Shown here: positions 1 through 8,554 of the stretch, piece after piece
Layout of the letters: each line of letters starts with the position of its first letter
How positions within the stretch are numbered: position 1 is the first letter of the stretch
Assembly (NCBI GenBank): GCA_964408185.1
Contig: CAYOYK010000011.1
Span: 1-64,000 of the forward strand
Direction of reading: 5' to 3'
From: CAYOYK01 sp964408185
Lineage (GTDB): Bacteria; Bacillota; Clostridia; Christensenellales; Aristaeellaceae
DNA length: 64,000 nt
The notes under the pieces: model-generated
Database searches by the model: none
Told to the model about the DNA's origin: nothing
What the model saw: the letters and a program-made list of their open reading frames with translations, nothing else
Made by a program: the position numbers and the translations under genes

Positions 1-26
1 TCGCTGCCGCATTCCACATAGAAGAA

Positions 27-52
27 GGTCATCCGCAAGGATGGCCTTTTTC
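27..52 (+). terminator. Rho-independent terminator, repeat copy 1
   Basis: An 8-bp stem (GGTCATCC with GGATGGCC, one G-T pair) closes a GCAA loop and is followed by TTTTTCTT. A second perfect 11-bp inverted repeat follows at 59-87 (AAACGGCCGCC / GGCGGCCGTTT). It probably ends transcription from a gene left of the window. Confidence 0.7.
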
Positions 53-273
53 TTGCGTAAACGGCCGCCTTGTGCAGGCGGCCGTTTTGGGCTGTCGGAG
101 GCGGGCGTTCTGTGCTGTCGGAGGCGATGGACAAGGATTCCCTCATCGGCTCGAACGGCTAAAGCCACGCTTCATCTTACTCCTCAGCAGCTGACTGCTC
201 CGCAAGACGCAATTGCGTCAGCTCCCATAAAGGAACGCTCGGCCTTGTCGGGCAGCCTTTCGTTATAGAAGAA

Positions 274-299
274 GGTCATCCGTAAGGATGGCCTTTTTC
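274..299 (+). terminator. Rho-independent terminator, repeat copy 2
   Basis: Same hairpin as at 27-52, displaced by 247 bases, with loop GTAA and a T run. The 11-bp inverted repeat also recurs at 306-334. It was duplicated together with the rest of the repeat. Confidence 0.65.
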
Positions 300-579
300 T
301 TGCGTAAACGGCCGCCTTGTGCAGGCGGCCGTTTTGTGCTGTCAGAGGCGGGCGTTCTGTGATGCCAGAGGCGGCGGAAATGCATGCCCTCATCAGCTCG
401 GATGGCTAAAGCCACTCTTCCTCTTACTCCTCAGCAGCGGACTGCTCTGCAAGGCGCAATTGCGTCAGCGCCCATAAAGGAACGTTCGGCCTTGTCGGAC
501 AGCCGTTCACTGCGGCTGTCAGCCTGCGCAACGCCACGGCAAATCAACGGAACACCGGCCTCCCCTTAGGGCGCTTGGG

Positions 580-2016
580 CTATTGGAGCGGTGTGACGAG
601 CGCGCCCGTTGTGTCAATATAGCCGTACTTGCGATTCTGTCCGACCATCGCTGTTCCCCCGGAGAAGGAGCCGGCAAAATCCCATTGGGGGTCAATGACG
701 AGATTGCCCGTGCCGTCAATGTAGCCAAACTTGCCATCCTGCTTGACGGCCGCCAACCCCTCAGAGAAGGGACGAGCTCCCTCCCATTGGGGGGCAATCA
801 CGACCGTGCCCGTGACGTCAATGTAGCCGTATTGGCCGTTTTGCTTGACGGCCGCCACCCCCTCGGAAAAAGGGTAGGCGTCCTCCCATTGGGGTTCCAG
901 AACAATCTTGCCGGTTTTGTCCGTGCATCCGAACTTGCCGTCTTGAACAAACCATGCCAGCCCTTCGGTAAACGACAAAGCCTCCTCCCATTGAGGTTCA
1001 ATGACAACCTTGCCCGTGGCGTCGATGCAGCCGTATTTGCCATCCCGCTTGACCCACGCAAGCCCTTCGCTGAAGGAGTAAGAGTCGTCCCATATGGGCT
1101 CGACGACGACATTGCCCGCGGTGTCGATGCAGCCGTATTTGCCATTCTGTCCGATCCACGCCAGCCCTTCAGCGAAGGGAGAGGCATAATCCCATTGAAC
1201 CTCGATCACAACGGCGCCTGTGGCGTCGATATAGCAATCCTTTCCGTTCTGGCCGACCAACGCCAGCCCATCGGAGAAGTAAAAGACATCATCCCATTGG
1301 AGATCAATGACAACCTTGCCCGTAACGTCGATGAAGCCAAACTTCCCGTCTTTTTGGACCCAGTTCAGCCCCTCGGTGAACAAATAAGCAGAATCCCACT
1401 GGGGCTCGCTGATGACCTTCCCCGTGGCGTCGATGAAGCCGTATTTGCCGTTCTGTTCGACCTTTGCCAGCCCATCGGAGAAACAAGAGACGGTATCATA
1501 CTGCGGCGCAATCAGTATCTGCCGATCTTTGCTGATCAGGCCAATCAGCCCATCCGCGTCGGCAAACCACGCCACGTCGCCCTGCCATGCGTATTGCACG
1601 TCCACGATAGCGGTCGGCTCCAGCGTATCCATGCGGGTTTTGCTGTCCGCAAAGGAGCCAAGCGCGGCAAAGCCGGTATAAGCGTCCTTGTAGCGGCCCT
1701 CCGCCTCCGCCTTGGCGGCCTCCGCGTACCGCAGGTAGCTCGCGCTGGATTGGAAATCGCCAAGGTCGGCAAAGCCCGTCCGCGCGGCGTCGTACTGCCC
1801 GGCGCTCAGCTCCTGCAGGGCGGTGGCGTACAGCAAATACTTGCCGCTGTCCTCGTATTCGCCCAAGGCGGCGAAGGCTGTAACGGCGTCGCCGTACTCG
1901 CCCGCGCTCAGGGCTTTCTGCGCGGCTTCAAATTTGGAGGAATCGCTGGGCGCGCATCCGGTTAAGACCAGCGCGGCACATAGCAAGAGGCAAAGAGCGG
2001 CGGCACTTCTTTTCAT
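580..2016 (-). CDS. WG-repeat lipoprotein
   Basis: A 478-residue predicted surface lipoprotein. It begins with a basic, hydrophobic signal peptide ending in the lipobox LTGC (Cys21). A TPR-like helical part follows (about 25-150, three repeats built on AGEYGDA / GQYDAA / GRYKDA followed by FAxLGxFxxS). About nine WG-type repeats of roughly 35 residues run to the C-terminus (QNGKYGFIDATGKVVI, PQWD, FSEGLA). WG repeats are probable beta units of unknown binding role. The start at 2016 is preceded by GGAGGA at suitable spacing; the frame is open further upstream but without a ribosome site. The stop is TAG. It stands alone and is divergent from the next operon. The ligand is unknown. Confidence 0.85.
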   Translation of the reverse strand: MKRSAAALCLLLCAALVLTGCAPSDSSKFEAAQKALSAGEYGDAVTAFAALGEYEDSGKYLLYATALQELSAGQYDAARTGFADLGDFQSSASYLRYAEAAKAEAEGRYKDAYTGFAALGSFADSKTRMDTLEPTAIVDVQYAWQGDVAWFADADGLIGLISKDRQILIAPQYDTVSCFSDGLAKVEQNGKYGFIDATGKVISEPQWDSAYLFTEGLNWVQKDGKFGFIDVTGKVVIDLQWDDVFYFSDGLALVGQNGKDCYIDATGAVVIEVQWDYASPFAEGLAWIGQNGKYGCIDTAGNVVVEPIWDDSYSFSEGLAWVKRDGKYGCIDATGKVVIEPQWEEALSFTEGLAWFVQDGKFGCTDKTGKIVLEPQWEDAYPFSEGVAAVKQNGQYGYIDVTGTVVIAPQWEGARPFSEGLAAVKQDGKFGYIDGTGNLVIDPQWDFAGSFSGGTAMVGQNRKYGYIDTTGALVTPLQ

Positions 2017-2164
2017 TTGGGTGATCCTCCATCGCGTTTTTCTGATTATAGCACGACAGCCGGCCCAAAACAAGCGCATTGTTCCATAGCTGTCCAACGG
2101 AGGAAAACGCGGGCAATTCCGCGGGAAGCGTATGCCCCGCCCTCGCGGCTGGCACAGATAGGGT

Positions 2165-2193
2165 TTGCATCCGCCTCCCAAATGCGGTATAAT
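2165..2193 (+). promoter_or_regulatory. Sigma-A type promoter of the 2237-6238 operon
   Basis: TTGCAT (2165-2170), a 17-base spacer, then a perfect TATAAT (2188-2193), 44 bases before the ATG at 2237. Confidence 0.75.
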
Positions 2194-2236
2194 CAATCCG
2201 TATGCACATACGCATCCGTTGTGGGAGGTCTTACCG

Positions 2237-3487
2237 ATGACGCAAGAGAGCGGTACGAGCCGGGTCGTTCTACAGGAATCGCCGAAAAGGCACAATCCCC
2301 TGACCTTTTATCTGCGCACCCTGTTTTATATGCTGATGGCGTTCGCGCTGCGCGCGCTGTGCTGCGCGCCGCTGTGCGCGCTGCTCCTGTTCCCGGCCGG
2401 CTCGGCGTGGCGCTGGCTTGCGCTGCTCTGCCCGGTGCTGATCGTGCTGTTTATCCTCCCCATGAGGTTCAGCTTTGCGCAGGCGCTGGTACAGCGCCGC
2501 CGCGAGCGCTATTTCTCCTTTGATACCGCGTTTAGCACCTCGCAGTATGGCGAAAAGCTGGCCGAGAGCCTTCTGCACGCGATCAACGTGATCAAGTGGG
2601 GCGTTCCCTTCTTGGCGATGCTCGCGGGCATGGCGATCTACGTCACCCGCACAGAGCTGATGGATTTGGTCTATGAGGTCACGGACTTCGGCGCGTGGGT
2701 GACGAAGGCGTGGTGCGATTTTGTCAACTTCTTTGCGCACCTTTTTAACGGCGCGTACAATTTGTCCATTCAGGGCGGTCTGATGGAGGGCGTCTACGGG
2801 CTGCTGGGCGTGCTGGGGATACTGGCCCTCATCTGGCTGATCGGGGCCTCGCGCAACAGCGCCACCCGGTACATCTGGGTCGTGGCCGACCGTGCCGATC
2901 AAAACCCGCGCACGGAGATCCGCCGCCGTCTGCGCGGCCGTCGGTTCCGCCAGTTCTGCGTGTCGCTGCTCAACCTCCTGCTGTGGACGCCCGCGCTGGC
3001 GGGGCTGTATGTCGCCGTGAGCAAGCTGGTCGGCAGCCTGTCCGGGCTGAGCATCCTGTATCTCAAAAACTCGCTTGCCTCCATCGATCTGCTCTCTGCC
3101 GTCTGCCCGCTGCTGCTGGTGTTCTTCGGGCTGTATCTCCCGCTGCTGCCCATCCGCCGGTATCTGACGGCGAGCTTTGCAAGCCGCGCGCCGCGTCACG
3201 CCGTGCCCAACCGCGTCGCAAGCGGCGGGGCCAAGCAAAGCCCCGCCAAACTCGCGCAGCCGGACCAAAATGCCGAGGCGCGGGCCGTGCCCGCGTGGCA
3301 GCCGGAAAAGCCCGCCGAGACGCCCCTGTCCGACGCGCTGCCCGTTCCCGAACCGACGCTGAGCGCCGGGCAGCCCTACGATCCGCAGGCGCTGAACGCG
3401 CAGTACGCCAGCCGGACCGATCCGGCCGAGCGCACGGTGACCTTTCCGCTGTATGACGTGCCCGCGAACAGCAACCTGCCGTCGTGA
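2237..3487 (+). CDS. Polytopic membrane protein of unknown function
   Basis: 416 residues with about six hydrophobic segments: two near the N-terminus, one around residues 115-140, one around 190-215, and two around 245-320. A hydrophilic Ala/Pro-rich tail of about 95 residues follows, probably cytoplasmic. No family is recognised. The ATG at 2237 follows GTGGGAGG at a good distance and a clear promoter. The gene heads a four-gene operon; its TGA overlaps the GTG start of the pseudouridine synthase by 4 bases (GTGA), implying translational coupling. The partners act on rRNA and peptides and give no direct clue. Confidence 0.7.
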   Translation: MTQESGTSRVVLQESPKRHNPLTFYLRTLFYMLMAFALRALCCAPLCALLLFPAGSAWRWLALLCPVLIVLFILPMRFSFAQALVQRRRERYFSFDTAFSTSQYGEKLAESLLHAINVIKWGVPFLAMLAGMAIYVTRTELMDLVYEVTDFGAWVTKAWCDFVNFFAHLFNGAYNLSIQGGLMEGVYGLLGVLGILALIWLIGASRNSATRYIWVVADRADQNPRTEIRRRLRGRRFRQFCVSLLNLLLWTPALAGLYVAVSKLVGSLSGLSILYLKNSLASIDLLSAVCPLLLVFFGLYLPLLPIRRYLTASFASRAPRHAVPNRVASGGAKQSPAKLAQPDQNAEARAVPAWQPEKPAETPLSDALPVPEPTLSAGQPYDPQALNAQYASRTDPAERTVTFPLYDVPANSNLPS

Positions 3488-4221
3488 CGCTGCTCCGGCT
3501 GGATAAGTGCCTCGCGCTGGACGGCACGGTTACGCGCAGCGAGGCCAAGCGCCTGCTCAAGGCCGGGCAGGCGACCGTGGACGGCGCGGTGGAGACCGAC
3601 GGAGCCCGCAAGGTGGATACGGACGCGCAAACGGTCTGTGTCGCCGGAAAGAGGCTGGCGCTGCGCCCGATGCGCGCGTACATGCTGCACAAGCCCGCCG
3701 GGGTGCTTACCGCCGCGCGGGATCGCCGTCAGCCCACGGTGATGGGGCTGCTTCCGCCCGCGTTCGCGGCGCGGGGCGTGCTGCCGGTGGGCCGTCTGGA
3801 TAAGGATACCACGGGCCTGCTGCTCTTTACCAACGACGGCGCGCTGGCCCACGCTCTGCTCTCGCCCAAGCGGCACGTGCCCAAGCGCTACCGGGCCGAC
3901 GTGGAGGGCCGTCTCTCGCAGGCGGATCTCGACGCGTTCGCCGCCGGGATACGGTACGGCGAGTTTGAGGCCCGCCCCGCCCGCATGGAGATCCTCTCCG
4001 CCGCGGACGACGCCAGCCGCGCGCTCGTATGGGTGTGTGAGGGGCAGTTCCACCAGATCAAGCGCATGTTCCACGCGATTGGCCACGAGGTCACGGCCCT
4101 GCACCGCGAGGCCGTGGGCGGGCTGACGCTGGACGAGGCCCTCGCGCCCGGCGCGTACCGGGAGCTGACGCAGGACGAGCTTGCGCTGCTGCGCGGCGAA
4201 TCGGGCGAAACGAACGAGTAA
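3484..4221 (+). CDS. 16S/23S rRNA pseudouridine synthase, RsuA/RluB type
   Basis: 245 residues. The N-terminal S4 RNA-binding domain (about 1-60: LDKCLALDG, EAKRLLKAGQATVDG) is followed by a pseudouridine synthase domain with the catalytic motif GRLDKDTTGLLLFTNDG; the Asp in GRLD is the catalytic residue of the RsuA branch. The later motif EGQFHQIKRMF is also typical. It isomerises a uridine in ribosomal RNA; RsuA versus RluB/RluF target cannot be settled from sequence. The start is GTG at 3484, overlapping the previous stop by 4 bases. The next gene starts 10 bases downstream. Confidence 0.9.
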   Translation: MTLLRLDKCLALDGTVTRSEAKRLLKAGQATVDGAVETDGARKVDTDAQTVCVAGKRLALRPMRAYMLHKPAGVLTAARDRRQPTVMGLLPPAFAARGVLPVGRLDKDTTGLLLFTNDGALAHALLSPKRHVPKRYRADVEGRLSQADLDAFAAGIRYGEFEARPARMEILSAADDASRALVWVCEGQFHQIKRMFHAIGHEVTALHREAVGGLTLDEALAPGAYRELTQDELALLRGESGETNE

Positions 4222-4231
4222 AGGAGCCGCC

Positions 4232-4861
4232 ATGTCCGAGCATTACTATACCGCCGCGCCCAGCAGCGCACACAGGCCCGCCGAGGTCGCGTTTGCCTAC
4301 CGCGGGCACGAACTGCGCTTTGCCACGGACAGCGGGGTGTTTTCCCGCACGGAGCTGGATCGCGGCAGCTACGAGCTGCTCGCCGCCCTGCCGGAGCTCT
4401 CCGGGGCCGTGCTGGATATGGGCTGCGGCTACGGGGCGCTGGGCGTGGCCGTGGGGGCCGCGTACCCGGCCTGCGCCGTGCTGATGGCGGATATCAACCG
4501 GCGCGCGGTGGAGCTGGCGCGGCGCAATGCGCTTGCCAACGGCGTGCGGGCCGAGGCGCTGCCCAGCGACGGCTATGCCGAGCTTGCCGGGCGGCGGTTC
4601 GATTGGATCCTGTCCAATCCGCCCATCCGCGCGGGCAAGCAGGTCATCTACCGCATGTTCTCCGACGCGTGCGAAGCCCTTGCGCCCGGAGGCCGCATGG
4701 CGCTTGTCATCCGCAAGCAGCAGGGCGCGGAATCGGCCCTGCGGACCCTTCGCCGCCTCTATCGGCAGGCGGAGGTCGTCGCCCGCAAGGGCGGCTATCA
4801 TGTGCTTATCGTGTCCGACCCGCTGCCCGCAACGGAGCGGCCCGCGCCGGACGAAGAATAA
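4232..4861 (+). CDS. Class I SAM methyltransferase, RsmC/YbxB-like
   Basis: 209 residues. The SAM-binding motif I is LDMGCGYGALGV and the catalytic motif is SNPPIRAGK, the NPP signature of N-methyltransferases acting on guanine or adenine in rRNA. The short length corresponds to the single-domain YbxB type, so the probable role is 16S rRNA G1207 N2 methylation by analogy with RsmC. The ATG at 4232 follows AAGGAG (4221-4226) directly after the previous stop. It is third in the operon, with the PepV gene 12 bases downstream. Confidence 0.87.
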   Translation: MSEHYYTAAPSSAHRPAEVAFAYRGHELRFATDSGVFSRTELDRGSYELLAALPELSGAVLDMGCGYGALGVAVGAAYPACAVLMADINRRAVELARRNALANGVRAEALPSDGYAELAGRRFDWILSNPPIRAGKQVIYRMFSDACEALAPGGRMALVIRKQQGAESALRTLRRLYRQAEVVARKGGYHVLIVSDPLPATERPAPDEE

Positions 4862-4873
4862 CAGGAGGATCAT

Positions 4874-6238
4874 ATGGACGAGCTGTATACCATCATCGAC
4901 GGAATGCGGGATGAGCTGACGGATGTGCTCTGCCGCTGGCTGCGCGTGCCCAGCGTAAAGGGCGAGCCGGACGGCGACGCGCCCTTCGGCAAGGCCAACA
5001 AGCAGGCGCTGCTGGTTGCGCTGGAGGACTGCGAGCGCTTGGGCCTGACCGTGCGCAACTTTGACAACTACGCCGGGGACGCGCGCATGGGCCCGCTGGG
5101 CGCGGACCCGCTGGGCATTTTGGCGCACACGGACGTGGTGCCCGCCGGGGACGGCTGGGCGACCGATCCCTTCGAGCCGGTCATCGACGGCGACCGCATC
5201 ATCGCGCGCGGCTCCAGCGACGATAAGGGCCCGGCGGTCGCGGCGCTGCTGGCCATGGCGGCCATCCTGCGCGCGGGCATTCCGCTCAAGCGCGAGGTGC
5301 GCCTGATCCTCGGCTGCGACGAGGAGAGCGGCTGGGCCGATATCGACTACTACACCCAGCATTGCGATATGCCCCGCACGGGCTTCAGCCCCGATGCGAC
5401 CTATCCCGTTATCAACACGGAGAAGGGCGGCGTCAACCTGTCCCTGCGCGCGCCCGCCGCGATCGGCGGCCTGCGCGTGCTTTCCATCGACGCGGGGAGC
5501 CGCCCCAACGTGATCCCCGGCCGCTCCAGCGCGCTGATCGAGGGCGACGCGGCCCTGTGCGAGCACATCAACACACTTGCCAAGGACGCGCACCTGCATG
5601 TGACCGCCGCCATCGAGGGCAGCGCGGTTCGCGTAACGGCCGAGGGCGTGCCGGGCCATGCGGCGTTCCCGGAGGCCGCGCGCAACGCCAACGGCGAGCT
5701 GCTGCTCATGCTGCGGGCGCTGGGCGTCACAGGCCCCCTCCGCGCGCTGGCGGACCAGGTCGGCCTTGAGTACGACGGAAGCTCGCTGGGCGTGGCCTGC
5801 CAGGACCAGACCAGCGGACGGCTCACCTGCAATTTGGGCATTCTGCGCTACGGCGCGGACGGCCTCTACGCCACGCTGGATTTCCGCTTCCCCCTGCTGG
5901 CCAACAGCGACCAGATCATCCGCACGGTGCGGGATTCCCTTGCCCCGACCGTCGAGGTGACCGTGGATACCGTCCGGCAGCCGCACCATGTCTCGCCGGA
6001 CGGCGAGCTGGTGTCCGCGCTGCTGGACGCCTACCATGCCGAGACGGGCTTGGAGCGCGAGTGCATCGCCATTGGCGGCGGCACCTATGCCCGCTGCCTG
6101 CAAGAGGGCGTGGCCTTCGGCGCGACATTCCCCGGCGACGAGGACGTGGCGCACCAAGCCAACGAGAGCATGAGCCTCGACGGCCTGATGAAGAACATCC
6201 GCATCTTTGCGCACGCCATCGTGCTGCTGGCCTGCTGA
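4874..6238 (+). CDS. pepV: Dipeptidase, PepV/Sapep family (M20)
   Basis: 454 residues, the usual length for PepV. This is a two-zinc M20 metallopeptidase that releases amino acids from dipeptides in the cytoplasm. Visible metal and catalytic motifs are GILAHTDVVPAGDGW (His ligand and following Asp), GSSDDKGP (bridging Asp) and GCDEESGW (catalytic Glu and ligand). The C-terminal lid/dimer segment ends with GGGTYAR and FPGDEDVAHQANE, which holds the last His ligand. AGGAGG precedes the ATG. It is the last gene of the operon and is followed by a terminator at 6249-6269. Confidence 0.92.
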   Translation: MDELYTIIDGMRDELTDVLCRWLRVPSVKGEPDGDAPFGKANKQALLVALEDCERLGLTVRNFDNYAGDARMGPLGADPLGILAHTDVVPAGDGWATDPFEPVIDGDRIIARGSSDDKGPAVAALLAMAAILRAGIPLKREVRLILGCDEESGWADIDYYTQHCDMPRTGFSPDATYPVINTEKGGVNLSLRAPAAIGGLRVLSIDAGSRPNVIPGRSSALIEGDAALCEHINTLAKDAHLHVTAAIEGSAVRVTAEGVPGHAAFPEAARNANGELLLMLRALGVTGPLRALADQVGLEYDGSSLGVACQDQTSGRLTCNLGILRYGADGLYATLDFRFPLLANSDQIIRTVRDSLAPTVEVTVDTVRQPHHVSPDGELVSALLDAYHAETGLERECIAIGGGTYARCLQEGVAFGATFPGDEDVAHQANESMSLDGLMKNIRIFAHAIVLLAC

Positions 6239-6248
6239 ACGCGGGCAA

Positions 6249-6269
6249 AAAGAGGCTTTGCCTCTTTTT
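6249..6269 (+). terminator. Terminator after pepV
   Basis: AAAGAGGC-TTT-GCCTCTTT stem-loop followed by TTT, 11 bases after the pepV stop. Confidence 0.7.
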
Positions 6270-6348
6270 GAGTTTTGCGCTTTACGCCTGCAACCTGTTC
6301 GGTCGGCGGAGGGCCTCCCTCACAGAACGCGGCCGGCGAAAAGCGTAG

Positions 6349-6490
6349 GGAAGCGTTGCTTCGCAACGCCGCCGCCTTGGGCGCACATGTCGCTGAAGGC
6401 GGAATCCATTTGGGGAGCGCGGCTCCCCAAGCCCCTCGCGGGGTTTTTCGACAGGCTGAAGGGAGCGCCCCGCTGGGACGCTCCCTTTTT
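6349..6490. repeat. Hairpin-rich intergenic block with terminator-like stems
   Basis: The 420-base gap between pepV and the GH2 gene holds no gene. It contains a perfect GCGTTGC-TTC-GCAACGC hairpin (6353-6369). A unit GGGGAGCGCGGCTCCCC followed by CCCC-TCGC-GGGG-TTTTT (6412-6448) recurs nearly unchanged at 34210-34253. A third stem, GGGAGCG/CGCTCCC with TTTTT, lies at 6461-6490. The rest (6490-6657) shows nothing beyond GC-rich sequence. Confidence 0.55.
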
Positions 6491-6657
6491 GAGTGCCGAC
6501 GCACCTGCTTCTGTGCGCAGCCGCCGCGAACAGCGCTGCGCTGGTTTGCTCGCTGGTTGGGCCGCTGCGCGGGAATGCGGGGCGCTGCCCCGCGCCCCGG
6601 CAGGAGGCAGTGCCTCCTGCACCTCCGGGTTTATCGGCGTTTCCTTTGCGTGTCGCC

Positions 6658-8385
6658 TTATGCCCCCGTGCTTCCGGCTTCGCAGGCGCGCCTTGCGATG
6701 TCCTGCAGCCGCTCGTCGCTGATCTTCTGCACCCTGCGGTCGTAGGTCAGCAGGCCGTTCAGCTCGCCCTCCACGTCGGTCAGCTCCGTGTATACCGCGG
6801 CGCTCAGCCCCTTGGGGATGGCCGGAAGCACCTCCTCCTCCATGAGGCGGCGGTAGCTTTGCCACAGCTCGTCGGGGTCGCTCTGGCGGCTGTAGCCGTA
6901 GTCCACGTCGCTGTACGTGTGGCCGGGGACGCGCAGGTTGTAGCCGCCGTACTCGGTCAGCGCGACCGCGCGCGCCCGCCTGTCCGCGCGGAAGCGATAG
7001 CGCATAAAGTACACGTGCAGGCTCTTCAAATCGCCAAGGCCTTGGTCGTGCCAGCCGCTGGCATGGTCGATGGGGCGGGTGCCGTCCAGCGTGCGGATCA
7101 GCTCGCAGGCGGCGTGGGAATCAAACTGGCCCCAGCCCTCGTTAAAGGGCACCCACAGCGCCACCGACGGCACGTTGCGCAGCTGGAGCACCATTTCCCT
7201 CAGCTCGGCGGTATACTCGGCGCGGCCGCGCTCGTCCTCGCGCGCAAAGGCGCGGTAGCAGCTGTCCTTCAGCCAGCTCCCCAGCACGAGCGGGAATTGG
7301 ATGACGCTGCGCTTGTACGCGCCGCCGCCGCTGGGCATATCCTGCCAGACCAGAATGCCCAGCCGATCGCAATGCGCGTACCAGCGCATCGGCTCGACCT
7401 TGATGTGCTTACGCAGCATGTTAAAGCCCATGCGCTTGACGGCTTGCAGCTCCCACAGCATGGCTTCGTCCGAGGGCGCGGTGTACAGCCCGTCCGGCCA
7501 ATACCCCTGATCCAGCAGCCCCAGCTGAAAATACGGCTTGCCGTTGAGGAACAGCCTCGGCGTGCCGGACGCGTCCTTTTGCAGGGTCACGCTGCGCATG
7601 GCAAAGTAGCTGCGCACCGTGTCGTCGCCCAGCCGGATCTCCATGGGGGTGAGCGTCGGGCTTTCCGGCGACCAGAGGCTGACGCTTTCCAGCGGCAGCA
7701 GCGTCGGGCAGTTTGTCCGCACGGGATAGACCGTATCGCCGATGCTGACCTCGGCGATATCCCCCTCGTCGCTGAAGAGGGTCAGCTCGACGGCGCGCTT
7801 GTCCAGCCGGGGAACGATGCGCAGGTCGCGCAGGTAGACGCGCGGGACGCTTTCCAGCCAAACCGTCTGCCAGATGCCGCTTTGCGCCGTATACCAGATG
7901 CCGCCCGGATGGCTGCTCTGCTTGCCGCGCGTGTGGAAGGACGCGTCGGTATCGTCGCGCGCGCGCACGACCAGCGTGTTTTCGCCGGGCGCGAGGGCCT
8001 CGCGCACAGAAAAGCAGAAGGCGTTGTAGCCGCCGCTGTGGCCGCCCACCCGCCGATCATTCAGCCAGACCTCGGCCTCCTGATCCACCGCGCCAAAGTG
8101 CAGCAGCGTTTGGACTCGCACAAAGCCCTCCGGCAGCGTAAAGCGGCGGCGGTACCAGAGCGACTGTCCGGGCTTGAGCGTGCGGCGCACGCCGCTAAGC
8201 TCGCTTTCCGGGGAAAACGGCACCAGAATGCGGCCGTCCCACGCGTCGGGCGCGGCGTCGGTATCGGTAATGGCGTAGTCCCACCAGCCGTTCAGGTTAT
8301 AGTAGCTGTCCCGCGCCATCTGCGGCCGGGGATATTCCGGCAGGACGTGCTCCGGGTCGAGCGTTTCGCCCCAAATCGTTTTCAT
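6658..8385 (-). CDS. Glycoside hydrolase family 2 enzyme (beta-galactosidase/glucuronidase-like)
   Basis: 575 residues, no signal peptide, so cytoplasmic. An N-terminal sugar-binding jelly-roll domain (about 10-190: NLNGWWDYA, WYRRRFTLP, EVWLNDRRVGGHSGGY) and an Ig-like domain (to about 280) precede a TIM barrel. The acid/base Glu is E416 in FNEGWGQ and the nucleophile is E478 in LTEYGG, both intact. The family removes beta-linked sugars with retention; the exact sugar cannot be read. Length fits the short GH2 group lacking extra C-terminal domains. The ATG at 8385 follows GGAGG and a strong promoter. Monocistronic. Confidence 0.9.
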   Translation of the reverse strand: MKTIWGETLDPEHVLPEYPRPQMARDSYYNLNGWWDYAITDTDAAPDAWDGRILVPFSPESELSGVRRTLKPGQSLWYRRRFTLPEGFVRVQTLLHFGAVDQEAEVWLNDRRVGGHSGGYNAFCFSVREALAPGENTLVVRARDDTDASFHTRGKQSSHPGGIWYTAQSGIWQTVWLESVPRVYLRDLRIVPRLDKRAVELTLFSDEGDIAEVSIGDTVYPVRTNCPTLLPLESVSLWSPESPTLTPMEIRLGDDTVRSYFAMRSVTLQKDASGTPRLFLNGKPYFQLGLLDQGYWPDGLYTAPSDEAMLWELQAVKRMGFNMLRKHIKVEPMRWYAHCDRLGILVWQDMPSGGGAYKRSVIQFPLVLGSWLKDSCYRAFAREDERGRAEYTAELREMVLQLRNVPSVALWVPFNEGWGQFDSHAACELIRTLDGTRPIDHASGWHDQGLGDLKSLHVYFMRYRFRADRRARAVALTEYGGYNLRVPGHTYSDVDYGYSRQSDPDELWQSYRRLMEEEVLPAIPKGLSAAVYTELTDVEGELNGLLTYDRRVQKISDERLQDIARRACEAGSTGA

Positions 8386-8410
8386 AAGCGCCTCCGTTAT
8401 GTTTTAGCTT

Positions 8411-8439
8411 ATCATACCGCATGCGGGAGCGCTTGTAAA
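8411..8439 (-). promoter_or_regulatory. Promoter of the GH2 gene
   Basis: On the minus strand TTTACA (8439-8434), 17 bases, TATGAT (8416-8411), 26 bases before the start codon. Confidence 0.65.
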
Positions 8440-8554
8440 GGCCGCGCCCGCGCAGCCGTCGCTTCCGCCCGCCCAAAGGAAATATTTGTTGCAATTTGCG
8501 CCGTTTTGCGTTACATTGATTACGATAACAAGCGTGCCCAAAGGAGTCGATCTC

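Larger units (their letters stand above)
19..512. repeat. Two tandem copies of a 247-bp repeat
   Basis: Copy 1 runs from 19 to 265 and copy 2 from 266 to about 512. They align base for base with scattered substitutions and the same spacing. Each copy starts with two hairpins and carries no convincing gene. The short stretch left of 19 resembles the end of a copy, so the array may continue beyond the window. Small open frames in it have no ribosome site and differ between copies. With 513-579 this accounts for the whole region before the first gene. Confidence 0.85.

Noticed and set aside
583..1965. Long plus-strand open frame opposite the WG-repeat lipoprotein
   Set aside because: It is the shadow of a repeated GC-rich gene; it has no ribosome site and no family match, while the minus-strand frame has signal peptide, lipobox and repeats.
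4091..6214. 707-residue minus-strand open frame
   Set aside because: Lies opposite pepV and the methyltransferase, is Arg/Ala/Gly/His-rich and has no motif. GC-rich third positions keep antisense frames open.
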